Source: Grimontia sedimenti
GTDB taxonomy: Bacteria > Pseudomonadota > Gammaproteobacteria > Enterobacterales > Vibrionaceae
Assembly: GCF_011045095.1 (NCBI RefSeq)
Contig: NZ_JAALDL010000014.1
Location: forward strand, 62,001-126,000
DNA length: 64,000 nucleotides
Direction: 5' to 3'
Shown here: positions 27,620-36,285 of the stretch, piece by piece
Position numbering within the stretch: the first letter of the stretch is position 1
Layout: each line of letters begins with the position of its first letter
Notes under the pieces: generated by a model
What the model saw: the letters and a program-made list of their open reading frames with translations, nothing else
Told to the model about the DNA's origin: nothing
Database searches by the model: none
Translations under genes and position numbers: made by a program

Positions 27620-28744
27620 ATGAAAATCTTCAGCAACTTTGACAGTGGCAACATTCAGGTGGTTTCCGCTGACTCACCAGCTAATATTCAGCTTTCAATC
27701 CCAGCCGACAACAACACAGAAACCGCGCAATGGTTCCACTTCCGTTTGGAAAGTGATTCACAGGAACTGCACCAGTTCACGCTGCTGAACCTTGCTAAAT
27801 CCGCTTACCCAGAAGGTTGGCAGGATTACGATGTGGTCGCGTCTTACGACCGTAACGAGTGGTTCCGCATTCCTTCAGAGTTTGATGGCGATAACCTGCG
27901 TTTCTCGGTGATACCTGAAGCAAGCTCCATGTATTTTGCCTATTTCGCACCTTACTCTTACGAGCGTCATCAGGATTTGCTGCACGAAGCGCAAACCCAC
28001 TATGCCTGCAAACTGGAAACGCTGGGTGCAACCATTGATGGTAATGACATCAGCCTGCTGACCATTGGCGAACCCGCTGAAGGTAAAAAGAACATTTGGG
28101 TCATTGGCCGCCAACACCCGGGCGAAACCATGGCCGAGTGGTTTATCGAAGGCTTACTGATGCGGCTGCTGGATGAAACCGATACCGTCGGCAAAGCGCT
28201 GATTGATAATGCGGTTATCCGTGTCGTACCAAACATGAACCCGGACGGCAGCATTCGTGGTCATCTTCGTCACAATGCGGTCGGCGCAAACCTTAACCGC
28301 GAATGGCAAACGCCGACGGTAGAGCGCAGCCCAGAGGTTTTCTACGTGCGCCAGCGCATGTTGGAAACAGGCGTAGATATGTTCCTCGATATCCACGGCG
28401 ACGAAGCCATTCCCTACAACTTTGTGGCAGGCAGTGAGGGCATTCCTTCCTACGATGCAGACTTCGCCGCTTTAGAAGCCCACTTCAAGCAAGCGCTACT
28501 GACCATCACGCCAGAGTTTCAGGACGAGCATGGTTACCCGAAAAGTGCGCCAGGCACGGCTAACCTGACTGTGGGTTCTAACTGGGTGGCAGAGCAGTTC
28601 AAGTGTCTGTCTTACACCGTTGAAATGCCATTTAAAGACCACAACGATCAGCCAGACGAAATTTACGGCTGGTCACCAGATCGCAGCGCCGCCTTCGGCA
28701 GCGATATGCTGGCCGCTATTTGCGCAACATTGCCGAAGCTTTGA
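27620..28744 (+). CDS. M14-family cytosolic-type zinc carboxypeptidase
   Basis: This 374-residue protein has the two-domain layout of cytosolic carboxypeptidases (AGBL/CCP-like): an N-terminal beta domain to about residue 125 with WFHFRLES and YFAPYSYERH, then the M14 zinc peptidase. Zinc ligands are His and Glu in RQHPGETMAEW (about 165-168) and His in DIHGDEAIPYNF (about 259); substrate-binding NPDGS and NLNREW, and catalytic Glu in YTVEMPF near residue 334, are present. No signal peptide. Bacterial CCP-like enzymes are suspected to trim C-terminal acidic residues of proteins, but the substrate here is unknown. The gene ends with a hairpin and borders the cassette array. Confidence 0.87.
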   Translation: MKIFSNFDSGNIQVVSADSPANIQLSIPADNNTETAQWFHFRLESDSQELHQFTLLNLAKSAYPEGWQDYDVVASYDRNEWFRIPSEFDGDNLRFSVIPEASSMYFAYFAPYSYERHQDLLHEAQTHYACKLETLGATIDGNDISLLTIGEPAEGKKNIWVIGRQHPGETMAEWFIEGLLMRLLDETDTVGKALIDNAVIRVVPNMNPDGSIRGHLRHNAVGANLNREWQTPTVERSPEVFYVRQRMLETGVDMFLDIHGDEAIPYNFVAGSEGIPSYDADFAALEAHFKQALLTITPEFQDEHGYPKSAPGTANLTVGSNWVAEQFKCLSYTVEMPFKDHNDQPDEIYGWSPDRSAAFGSDMLAAICATLPKL

Positions 28745-28763
28745 TGGGTTGATTGAAGAAGTG

Positions 28764-28789
28764 AAACGCCACCGAGAGGTGGTGTTTTT
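28764..28789 (+). terminator. terminator after M14 carboxypeptidase gene
   Basis: The stem CGCCACC / GGTGGTG with GAGA loop is followed by TTTTTGG. It marks the left edge of the AT-rich cassette region. Confidence 0.7.
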
Positions 28790-28796
28790 GGTTGAG

Positions 28797-29138
28797 GGGA
28801 AAAGCGGCTGTCTAGCGTGATTTTGCCCCATTTCCATTTACGAATGTTCTTCATTTATATCGTAGAACACGAACTTTTCATTATTTAAACTAATCTTTTT
28901 CCATAGCGAATTTACACGGCGAATATTCGTAATTGCTGGCCGAACACTCAATAACCAATCAGTTTTCCATACGATCGAAATCAAGCATTGCTTTATGCTC
29001 TTGATGGTACAATCCCGCCAAAGAATTTAGACAACGATGGCATGTTGCGAAGCGAAGGGCGGTGGCCTACACAGATTTTATCTAGTATCGCTTTCATCAA
29101 ATGCTTGTTACCCCAAATAAGCTTCGGAAAGAATACCC
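28797..29138. other. AT-rich spacer at left edge of cassette array
   Basis: There is no supportable gene here. I looked for an integron integrase or attI site between the carboxypeptidase and the first small genes and found neither. A 73-codon open frame at 28988-29209 overlaps the next gene in another frame and lacks coding character. Confidence 0.4.
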
Positions 29139-29494
29139 ATGAGGCAACTAAAAGTGAAAAAGGCTATTTTTCTTACTACTATCCTTTCATTTTCGACACT
29201 TGCCTATGACGGCGTTGAACTGAATAAAGAAGGTTTGGATAAAGGCAATGTTTCAGGATTGAAGATTGATTACAAATCCTGCACTGTCTACCAAGGAAAA
29301 ATGAATTAAAAGGCGAAGTTATCTATTGTAACCAAGCTGACAACCTAACAGTGATGTACCCATCCGAAAACTGTAACACCATTTCCAACTATCAATTATT
29401 TTCCGGCGAAAGTTATGTCACACAGTTTCGTTTTGCTTGCGAGGCACACATCAGAGCTGGTGTTTCTGCCAGCATCTTGGACAGGATTGATTAG
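29139..29494 (+). pseudogene. small secreted protein, frameshifted as sequenced
   Basis: The ATG at 29139, with GGAAAG about 7 bases upstream, opens a signal-peptide-like start (KKAIFLTTILSFSTLAY) that reads 56 codons to TAA at 29307. One extra A in the A5 run 29297-29301 lets the frame continue through KNELKGEVIYCNQADN to a TAG at 29492, giving about 118 residues with four to five Cys, typical of a periplasmic or secreted protein. It ends 4 bases before the next secreted-protein gene. No family recognised. The interruption looks like a homopolymer error. Confidence 0.55.
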
Positions 29495-29498
29495 ACCC

Positions 29499-29864
29499 AT
29501 GAGATTACTTTTTTTCCCATTAATAGTTCTTTCTTTTGGAGTAAGTGCTTCATCGAATCAAATTTACCTCGACTGTGAGGGAGAACGTTATGATAGAGAA
29601 CTTCAACACTCTTTTGGCATGGTCAAAAATCAACTTTTACTGGATAAAAGCGACAAAACGATTTCACTCGTGATAACAGGTATACCAATAGAAGAAACCC
29701 CTGGGTATAAGACACCCTACTTTGAAAGTCCGACTCAGTATCAGACTGAACAAGGGAAAAAACCGATGATTTCAATCAATCGACACACACTTGAGTACGC
29801 TATTTCCCTTCCTTTTGGTAATGAAATTTCAGGGAGTTGCACGGTCAAGCAATCAGCAATCTAA
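29499..29864 (+). CDS. small secreted protein of unknown function
   Basis: This 121-residue protein has a clear signal peptide (MRLLFFPLIVLSFGVSA, cleavage near residue 17-18), then a hydrophilic mature part with two Cys (LDCEGERYD near the start and GSCTVKQ near the end) that could pair. The ATG at 29499 is chosen because it starts the signal peptide and lies 4 bases after the upstream stop; the frame is open to 29415. No family recognised. The pair of small secreted proteins may be one cassette or an operon at its edge. Confidence 0.6.
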   Translation: MRLLFFPLIVLSFGVSASSNQIYLDCEGERYDRELQHSFGMVKNQLLLDKSDKTISLVITGIPIEETPGYKTPYFESPTQYQTEQGKKPMISINRHTLEYAISLPFGNEISGSCTVKQSAI

Positions 29865-30216
29865 CTACCAAAAGCCGAGTAGCCAGCGATATGACAGATT
29901 GTTGTATGCCAGACTCTGTTTAAATCAGCGCCAGTTTATCTAGCATAACTCGAAATCGCACATGATCGACTCATGCCGAACTGTTCTGGCGCGCCTATGC
30001 CCCAAAGTGAGTCAGCGTTCCGACCATCCGAGTGCTCGAATCATCCCACAAAGTCTAAATTTTTCTCATGCATTTCATCTGTATAAATACACAATGCAAT
30101 GTATATAGCAAAAATGAGCTTGTTTTTAGTACGGGACGCCCGTTTTATCCCATTCAAGTTGCAATCATTGGGCTTAAATAACTGATTTTAATAATTTATA
30201 TGGTAAGCTGGCACAA
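29865..30216. other. spacer before first clear attC site
   Basis: This is a gene-free stretch. It contains a GTTTATC at 29930-29936 resembling the expected start box for the following attC (R'' GTATAAAC), so a short geneless cassette of about 350 bases is possible. It also has a small inverted repeat CGGGACGCCCG near 30134. Nothing else is recognised. Confidence 0.35.
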
Positions 30217-30289
30217 GTATAAACGGACTAATCGGGCGCCCCGGATTTGTACTAAACCGGCAAGTTGCCCGCTAATAAGCTGTTATGGC
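30217..30289 (+). other. attC site 1 (integron recombination site)
   Basis: R'' GTATAAAC (30217-30224), inner arms TAATCGGGCG / TTGCCCGCTAATAAG, and R' GTTATGGC (30282-30289). The crossover point is G30282/T30283, so the next cassette starts at 30283. It is short (73 bp) and unlike the VCR-type sites to its right. Confidence 0.65.
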
Positions 30290-30301
30290 TCCAGTTAAAA
30301 T

Positions 30302-30661
30302 ATGAAGTTCAGTCGGATTTATAAAGAAACAAGACTTATCTGGAAGAGAAGTATTGATATTTCAGATGGGGAGCTTTTCGAAGATGATAGTGGAATGTTT
30401 CCTTCGTTGAGCTCTGCGTGGAACGAAGCAGAAGAACAAACGCAAAACTGGAGCGAATGGCATCAGTTAATGGTTTGGTGTGTGTTTTGCGGTTATCACA
30501 AACTCGCTAGGGTGGCTTTTGAAAATGGTAAAACATCCATCTCTTTTGATGATATAGATAAAAACTATGTTCAAAGTCGTTACAAAGAAAACTTGTTTAG
30601 TAATGATGCTGGCTATGGCCGACAAATGAGAAGAGCTTACATTAATGACCTCAAGCCATAA
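30302..30661 (+). CDS. cassette-borne hypothetical protein (119 aa)
   Basis: The cassette's single gene starts 19 bases after the cassette end, too close for a normal promoter, so it must be read from outside or from the array. The protein is acidic and aromatic-rich (WSEWHQLMVWCVFCGYHKLARVAF is its most distinctive stretch), with no signal peptide or TM. The stop TAA lies inside the R'' box of attC 2, the usual compact cassette design. No ribosome site and no family recognised. Confidence 0.65.
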   Translation: MKFSRIYKETRLIWKRSIDISDGELFEDDSGMFPSLSSAWNEAEEQTQNWSEWHQLMVWCVFCGYHKLARVAFENGKTSISFDDIDKNYVQSRYKENLFSNDAGYGRQMRRAYINDLKP

Positions 30662-30776
30662 CAAGGTCATCAACGGGACACCTTGCCAATCTCGAAGCGC
30701 TAAGAAAGTAGCGTGAATACATAGGTTTGGTCAGGTTAAGTGCGGGCAAGTGCCCGTTATCACAGCGTTATATGCC
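30655..30776 (+). other. attC site 2 (integron recombination site)
   Basis: R'' GCCATAAC (30655-30662) is the exact reverse complement of the GTTATGGC at the start of the same cassette (30282). Inner arms AACGGGACACCTTGCC / GGGCAAGTGCCCGTT pair. R' is GTTATATGCC at 30767; crossover at G30767/T30768. Confidence 0.85.
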
Positions 30777-30796
30777 ATTGTTTGGAGTTTAGTTGA

Positions 30797-31201
30797 ATGC
30801 CTACAGAAATAATCTTACTCGTTACATTTGGCGGCGTAGCTGCACTGCTCGTTTCAAAGATTAACGAATATGTTTTAAAAAGATTTTTTACTGACGAAGT
30901 AACATTAGAAGATAGAATTGATGCTCTGACTAAAGAACTGAGACATTCTAGTCAACTCATCTCTGATATCGAGGTTGAAGTTTCACAGCGTAAAAAAGTC
31001 GTTGAGGAGTTAAAAGAAAGTGCTGAACAATACAAGCATTTAGCCTCTCTTGATATAAAGCAAGTGCAGGCAGTCTCCCAAGCCCTAGAAAAGAGTACAA
31101 CCAAGGGTAACAAAAAGGCAGCGTGGTTAAATTTCATTCAAAGCACCTTTTTCTTTATTCTCGGCATAGTAGCGACACACGTAATGCAAAATGGCATATA
31201 A
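30797..31201 (+). CDS. cassette-borne membrane protein with coiled coil
   Basis: This 134-residue protein has an N-terminal TM (residues 3-19, IILLVTFGGVAALLVS), a charged helical middle (about 33-100, TLEDRIDALTKELRHS onward, heptad-like, probably coiled coil) and a C-terminal TM (about 112-130, FIQSTFFFILGIVATHV). Such two-TM coiled-coil proteins are common integron cargo. GGAG lies 8 bases before the ATG. The stop TAA is within R'' of attC 3. Function unknown; membrane-acting effectors of defence or toxin systems have similar shapes, but no effector motif is visible. Confidence 0.7.
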   Translation: MPTEIILLVTFGGVAALLVSKINEYVLKRFFTDEVTLEDRIDALTKELRHSSQLISDIEVEVSQRKKVVEELKESAEQYKHLASLDIKQVQAVSQALEKSTTKGNKKAAWLNFIQSTFFFILGIVATHVMQNGI

Positions 31202-31320
31202 CAAATTGTTCAAGAGTGATTCGGCACGCGTGGCATTTTTACTATGCGTTGGTTTAGTGGTTAAGGTGGTATGCGGAAGCATCGGTATTGCGTGCCTCAC
31301 ACCTTAACAAGGCGTTAGCC
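31193..31320 (+). other. attC site 3 (VCR-type)
   Basis: R'' GGCATATAAC (31193) is the exact reverse complement of GTTATATGCC at the start of this cassette (30767). The interior AAGAGTGATTCGGCACGCG is typical of Vibrio VCR sites. R' GTTAGCC at 31314; crossover at G31314/T31315. Length about 128 bp. Confidence 0.9.
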
Positions 31321-31347
31321 ATTCTCAGTAAATTAAGGGGAAAAATA

Positions 31348-32160
31348 GTGAATTCAGTTTTTAAATATACCGACTATAGACCGGAGTTTTTTGATAACTT
31401 CTTCTTAAAAGTATCTCGCTTTGGCGAGTTCAATGACCCATTTGAAATGGTTATGGGCAATTATTTGAGCTCCCTTGATAAAGATGAACATGATCATATG
31501 ATGTCCTTCTCTAGCTCTCTATCAGACCCAGCCTCATACTATGACTATGCATGGGATGCTCAGTGTGGTGTTAGGGCTACTGTCGGTGTGTTGTGCTTTG
31601 CATCTGTTGAAGACAACCTTTTGATGTGGGCTCATTATGCTAACAATCATGCGGGCATTTGCATTGAGTTCGATAAAGCCACTGATTTCTTCAATGGTAA
31701 GTATAAAAACGCTACGACTTTCCTTGGTGAGCGTATAGATGATCACTACCAAAATATTGGTGAATTACGCGAAGTGAACTATACGATTGAACGCCCAACC
31801 TATATTGAACCAAGCGAATTAGAGCGTGATACAGAGTCTTGGTTTGTGAAGTCTCCTGAATGGGAGTATGAGCAAGAGCAAAGACTCTTGCTACCACTTG
31901 ATCTTGCCGAATATATACCTAATGTTGATTTCCCATTTTTCTCAGTAGATCCAACAATGATTAAGTCAATTATTCTTGGTTGCCAAATGCCAGTAAGTAA
32001 GAAAAAAGAAGTCGTAGAACAATGTGCAAAGTTTGGTATTAAAGTTCGTGAGGCGTTTGTGCACTCTCATCAATTTAAATTGGATATAGTGGATTACAAT
32101 GAATCAAATCAGAGTAAGTATCATAATATGTTCAATTTAAATCGTGTTACGTCATGGTGA
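31348..32160 (+). CDS. DUF2971 domain protein (cassette-borne)
   Basis: This 270-residue cytosolic protein carries the DUF2971 signature: FKYTDYRPEFFDNFF at the start, SRFGEFNDPFE, the central VLCFASVEDNLLMWAHYANN, HAGICIEFD, and the closing EWEYEQEQRLLLPL. I chose the GTG at 31348, which has AGGGG 7 bases upstream and begins the domain; the frame extends back into the attC site. DUF2971 proteins are frequent in mobile and defence islands; their biochemical role is not known to me. Confidence 0.82.
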   Translation: MNSVFKYTDYRPEFFDNFFLKVSRFGEFNDPFEMVMGNYLSSLDKDEHDHMMSFSSSLSDPASYYDYAWDAQCGVRATVGVLCFASVEDNLLMWAHYANNHAGICIEFDKATDFFNGKYKNATTFLGERIDDHYQNIGELREVNYTIERPTYIEPSELERDTESWFVKSPEWEYEQEQRLLLPLDLAEYIPNVDFPFFSVDPTMIKSIILGCQMPVSKKKEVVEQCAKFGIKVREAFVHSHQFKLDIVDYNESNQSKYHNMFNLNRVTSW

Positions 32161-32168
32161 TAGCGAAA

Positions 32169-32295
32169 GGCTAACAAGCAATTTAAGAGTGATTCGGCAC
32201 GCGTGGCATTTTTACTATGCGTCGGTTTTAGTGTTTAAGGTGTTATGCGGAGGCTTAGATATTGCGTGCCTCACACCTTAATTGGGCTAAGTTTC
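32169..32295 (+). other. attC site 4 (VCR-type), R' box altered
   Basis: R'' GGCTAAC (32169) is the exact reverse complement of GTTAGCC at the start of this cassette. The interior is about 90% identical to attC 3. The right end reads TTGGGCTAAGTTTC where GGGCGTTAAG is expected, so the GT of the crossover box appears missing. Either the site is dead or two bases are wrong. Confidence 0.8.
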
Positions 32296-32317
32296 TCGCA
32301 TGCAACAGAGGTACAGT

Positions 32318-33102
32318 ATGGATAAACATCATGATTTTAAGTTTTGTGCTAGTTATAAGATGTCAGATGGCATCCGAAGCTCTATTTTTGAAAAATTTGC
32401 GAGAATCCTCTGGAGTTAGCAAGTGACTTTGAAAATCAAGTAACACGACCAGTTAAGCATACTTTGTTACATGACTTTATACTCGACTACATTGTTGGGT
32501 ATATCGAATTTGAGCTTAATGATGCGGTCGGTAATGATGATTGCGGTCGAGAAATTATTGAATGGTGCCAAGAATATAGCATTGAACTAATGACTGTAGA
32601 GCAATACAACGAAAGTGCGGGTATAGCAGATGATGCTGAAGATGGGCCAGATATGTTCGAGTATAACTTTACGTACCTACGTGAAGTTGCGATACAGGAG
32701 CTTGCGCCTCAAATTCAAATTGAAGTCTTCAATCTTCTTTACGCAGATCGTTGTTTTTTAATTGAGTTTAATAAACTCATAGCAAATGACATCAAAGATA
32801 TGATGAAAGAAGACTATCCTTTCTTGTTAAAAAGAGACGGTGTGGTAAACAGGGCTACATATTGGCCAGCTTGGCTAAAGAGAGCGTTATTTTGTAGAGA
32901 AAAAGGGCTATGCGCTATTTGTAAAACTGACCTTAGCTCTCTTCATCATACCACTGGAAAAACCGCCATTGATCATATGGTTCCACTAAACTTAGGTGGT
33001 GTTAATGATGCAACAAATTTACAGTTGCTATGTGAACCATGTAACCTGAGCAAATTGGGCGATGAAATAGTTACGACTAACCTTCACCCTACGTTTTGGT
33101 AG
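32318..33102 (+). pseudogene. HNH endonuclease domain protein (cassette-borne), frameshifted as sequenced
   Basis: The ATG at 32318 with GAGG 7 bases upstream reads 33 codons to a TAG at 32417-32419. One extra A in the A5 run 32391-32395 joins it to the long frame that continues to 33102, giving about 261 residues. The N-terminal 180 residues are helical and unassigned. The C-terminus is a complete HNH domain: CAICKTDL, KTAIDHMVPLNLGG, then NLQLLCEPCNLSK, with two Cys pairs for zinc and the His-Asn-His core. A DNase role is likely; HNH cargo is common in phage-defence genes. The break is most simply a homopolymer error. Confidence 0.78.
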
Positions 33103-33232
33103 AAATTTAACAAATAAGCATTTAAGAGTGATTCCCAACGCTTGGCATTCTTCATTCCATCGTTGGGTTTTGTGTTTACGGTGGTATGGTTAAGTTTCGT
33201 GGTAGCGTTGCTCATACCTTAATGCGGATACA
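33102..33232 (+). other. attC site 5 (VCR-type), degenerate right end
   Basis: R'' GAAATTTAAC (33102-33111) overlaps the HNH stop codon. The interior AAGAGTGATTCCCAACGC and GTTTACGGTGGTATGG is VCR-like. The right end CTTAATGCGGATAC lacks a recognisable GTTRRRY box, consistent with the array ending here. Confidence 0.75.
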
Positions 33233-33575
33233 TGGATTCCCCCGGTTGTCAAACATCCGCTAGACTTATGACGATGGGTTTTGGACTGCCGCTCTACATT
33301 CGGCCTTTCACTGACAATCAATTCTTTGCCTAATCTCAGCTAATGCGAAACATGCATCTTAAAGCATCGACTCTAACGCGATTCTGTCCATAATCGTGTT
33401 AGGCCGATCTGTTCTGGCCCCTTTTTTAGCTAGCGTTTAAATCAATGCATTTTCAGCGCTAGCCTGCTCCCATCTGTTCAATCCCATTTTAGTCTGTATA
33501 ATTCGCCGCCTGTTTGTTCGTGCCACATAAAGCGGCGCTCAGAACACTTCACATCATTCACCTAGGAATACTTCA
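33233..33575. other. spacer between cassette array and ybiT
   Basis: This 343-base stretch has no gene. It presumably holds the ybiT promoter. GATCTGTTCTGGCCCC at about 33408 resembles GAACTGTTCTGGCGCG at about 29980, so short related sequence may flank the array on both sides; the match is too short to be sure. Confidence 0.4.
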
Positions 33576-35180
33576 TTGATTTCAACCGCTAACATCACCA
33601 TGCAATTTGGCGCGGAGCCGTTGTTTGAAAACATCTCAGCAAAGTTCGGTAACGGTAACCGTTATGGCCTGATTGGCGCGAATGGCTGTGGAAAATCGAC
33701 CTTTATGAAGATCTTGAGCGGCGCACTGGCACCAAGCTCGGGTAACGTGTCGATCGCACCGGGGTTGAAGTTGGGTGTGTTGAGTCAGGATCAGTTTGCG
33801 TTTGAAAACTTCAACGTGATTGATGTGGTCATCATGGGTGACAAGAAACTGTGGGAAGTGAAGCAAGAGCGTGACCGTATTTACTCTTTGCCTGAAATGA
33901 GCGAAGAAGACGGCATGAAAGTCGCAGAGCTTGAAGTCGAGTTCGCGGAAATGGACGGCTACACAGCAGAAAGCCGCGCGGGCGATATCCTGATTAAAGC
34001 AGGTATCGAAGAACATCTGCACTTTGGCCTGATGCAGCAAGTAGCGCCGGGCTGGAAGCTGCGTGTGCTGCTGGCTCAGGCGCTGTTTGCGAACCCTGAT
34101 ATTCTGTTGCTGGACGAACCGACGAACAACCTGGACATTCACACCATCGGTTGGTTGGCGGAAGAGTTGAGCCAGCGTAAGTGCACCATGATTATCATCT
34201 CGCACGACCGTCACTTCCTGAACACCGTCTGTACCCATATGGCAGATATTGATTACGGTGAGCTGCGCATCTATCCGGGTAACTATGATTACTTCTTGGA
34301 AGCGTCTGGTTTGCAACGCGAGCAATTACTGGCGAGTAACGCTAAGAAAGCGGCCGAGATTAGCGAGCTGCAAGAGTTCGTGAACCGTTTTGGTGCCAAC
34401 GCTTCTAAAGCGAAGCTGGCAAGTTCGCGCGCGAAACGCATGGACAAAATCAAACTGGATGAAGTGAAAACCTCTAGCCGTATCAGTCCGTCGATTGATT
34501 TTGGTGAAGGCAAGAAACTGCACCGTCAGGCGCTTGAGCTGCAACAAGTGGGTCATGGCTATAACGGCGAGATGTTGTTTGAAAACGGTAATCTGCTGCT
34601 GGAAGCAGGCTCGCGCCTTGCGGTTATCGGTGAGAACGGTGTGGGTAAAACCACGTTGCTGCGCTGCTTGGTGAACGAGCTTGAGCAAACCCAAGGTGTG
34701 GTGAAGTGGGCGGAGAATGCCTCTGTCGGTTACTGCCCGCAGGATTGTACTGCTGACTTCGACAACGACATGACCATCTTTGAGTGGATTTCTCAGTGGC
34801 GCACCGCGAAGCACAACGACCTGATTGTGCGTGCAATTCTGGGGCGTCTGCTGTTTACCGAAGATGACGTGAACAAGAAAGCCAGAAACTGCTCGGGTGG
34901 TGAGAAAAACCGTCTGATATTCGGCAAGCTGATGATGCAAGACATTAACGTGCTGGTGATGGATGAGCCAACCAACCACATGGATATGGAAGCCATTGAA
35001 GCGCTGAACAGCGCGCTGAAAGTGTATCCGGGTACTTTGATTTTCGTGAGTCACGACCGCGAGTTTGTATCATCTCTGGCGACGGCGGTTATCGAAATCA
35101 AAGACAAGAAGCTGGATTACTTCCAAGGTACGTACGAAGAGTACCTTGCCCACCAACAGAAGGTGTTGAGCGCGGCCTAA
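33576..35180 (+). CDS. ybiT: ABC-F family ribosome-associated ATPase YbiT
   Basis: This 534-residue soluble protein has two ABC domains and no TM segments, so it is an ABC-F translation factor that acts on the ribosome. Domain 1: GANGCGKST near residue 36, [15 protein letters not shown] where a signature would be (as in E. coli YbiT), [12 protein letters not shown]. The linker is [15 protein letters not shown]. Domain 2: [35 protein letters not shown]. The start is TTG at 33576 with AGGA 8 bases upstream. A terminator follows. Confidence 0.92.
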   Translation: MISTANITMQFGAEPLFENISAKFGNGNRYGLIGANGCGKSTFMKILSGALAPSSGNVSIAPGLKLGVLSQDQFAFENFNVIDVVIMGDKKLWEVKQERDRIYSLPEMSEEDGMKVAELEVEFAEMDGYTAESRAGDILIKAGIEEHLHFGLMQQVAPGWKLRVLLAQALFANPDILLLDEPTNNLDIHTIGWLAEELSQRKCTMIIISHDRHFLNTVCTHMADIDYGELRIYPGNYDYFLEASGLQREQLLASNAKKAAEISELQEFVNRFGANASKAKLASSRAKRMDKIKLDEVKTSSRISPSIDFGEGKKLHRQALELQQVGHGYNGEMLFENGNLLLEAGSRLAVIGENGVGKTTLLRCLVNELEQTQGVVKWAENASVGYCPQDCTADFDNDMTIFEWISQWRTAKHNDLIVRAILGRLLFTEDDVNKKARNCSGGEKNRLIFGKLMMQDINVLVMDEPTNHMDMEAIEALNSALKVYPGTLIFVSHDREFVSSLATAVIEIKDKKLDYFQGTYEEYLAHQQKVLSAA

Positions 35181-35206
35181 AGCAGCAGCCATATCTATTC
35201 AGATAC

Positions 35207-35240
35207 AAAAGCGCCACCCCGAAGGGTGGCGTGTTTTTTT
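35207..35240 (+). terminator. terminator after ybiT
   Basis: The stem GCGCCACCC / GGGTGGCGT with CGAA-type loop is followed by seven T. Confidence 0.88.
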
Positions 35241-35265
35241 GGTGCTTCCGCTTAAAAAGAGACCA

Positions 35266-36285
35266 TCAGGCCGGTGATGATGTTGGTAATACACGCTTCA
35301 GGATATCTGCTAGCGTCACTACACCAATCATCTTGTCGCCTTTGCTCACCACAGCAAGCTGTACACTTGCTTCGCGCATACGCGCCAGCGCTTCGTATAC
35401 AGGCGTATTGGCATCAAGTACATGCGCCTTACGTGCGATTTCACGTGCAGGGCGGTCAGTGGGTTCCAGCAGGGTATCGCGCACGTGAACCACTAGCGGT
35501 TTCAGGCCACGGTTTCCGAACACTAGAATACGCATGTGTCCTGTTTCCATCGATACCTTGCGCACTTCTGCTACGGTTGCGCGTTTGTCGACATGGGCCA
35601 TCACCTGACCTTCTGTGACCAGCGTTTCAACCGGAATTGAGCTCAGGTCAATCAGGCCAGAAAGCTGCTTCTGAATACTCGGCTGCAGTGTACCCACTTT
35701 ACCCGAGTGTTCGACGAGTTGACGGATGGTATCAATGTCTTGTCCACCGACAGCAGCACTTTCTACAGGCTCTACACCTGACGCTTTTACCAGTCGGTTT
35801 GCAATGCTGTTAATCCAGTTCAGCAACGGACGCAGTGGCCACACATAAGCGCGTGCCACAAGGCCAATCGCCAGTGCTGATTTTTCTGGATGCGCAATCG
35901 ACCAGGATTTCGGTGCCATTTCACCGACAACAAGGTGAAGGAAAGTCACCACAAACAGCGCAAAACCGAACGACGCTCCATCTACCGCCCATTCCGGCAT
36001 GCCCATCGAGGCAAACACGGGTCCAATCCAATGGTCTACCGCGGGCTTGGTAACTGCACCCAACGCAAAGGTACAGAAGGTAATGCCCAGCTGGGCACCG
36101 GCTAACATCAACGTCAGGTCATTCATGCCGCGCAGTGCAGCACGTGCAGATGCACTTTCCACTGCCATTTCTTCCAGGCGGTGGCGGCGTGCACCCATCA
36201 ACGCAAATTCGATGATAACGAAGAAGCCACTCAATACGATGAGGGCAGTGGTCACCAGAGTGACAATCAACGGATCAGTCATCAT
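35266..36285 (-). CDS. hemolysin-family CNNM/CBS membrane protein (second gene)
   Basis: This 339-residue protein has an N-terminal CNNM transmembrane domain (about residues 1-195, with FVIIEFALMGARRHRLEE and HLVVGEMAPKSWSIAHPE) and a C-terminal CBS pair (about 205-335). It lacks the CorC/HlyC C-terminal domain. The start overlaps the stop of the upstream paralogue by 4 bases. Family members are linked to magnesium or cobalt efflux, not hemolysis; the pair may form a heteromer. Confidence 0.87.
   Translation of the reverse strand: MMTDPLIVTLVTTALIVLSGFFVIIEFALMGARRHRLEEMAVESASARAALRGMNDLTLMLAGAQLGITFCTFALGAVTKPAVDHWIGPVFASMGMPEWAVDGASFGFALFVVTFLHLVVGEMAPKSWSIAHPEKSALAIGLVARAYVWPLRPLLNWINSIANRLVKASGVEPVESAAVGGQDIDTIRQLVEHSGKVGTLQPSIQKQLSGLIDLSSIPVETLVTEGQVMAHVDKRATVAEVRKVSMETGHMRILVFGNRGLKPLVVHVRDTLLEPTDRPAREIARKAHVLDANTPVYEALARMREASVQLAVVSKGDKMIGVVTLADILKRVLPTSSPA

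Noticed and set aside
28988-29209. 73-codon frame before the small secreted protein genes
   Set aside because: It overlaps the better supported ATG at 29139 in another frame and has no signal or domain.
28797-30216. Integron integrase or attI site to the left of the cassettes
   Set aside because: No tyrosine-recombinase-like frame exists in the window; the nearest upstream gene is a complete M14 peptidase with its own terminator.
33636-35054. Two long minus-strand frames (229 and 242 codons) opposite ybiT
   Set aside because: They mirror the codon pattern of ybiT, abut each other, and show no domain or start signal.
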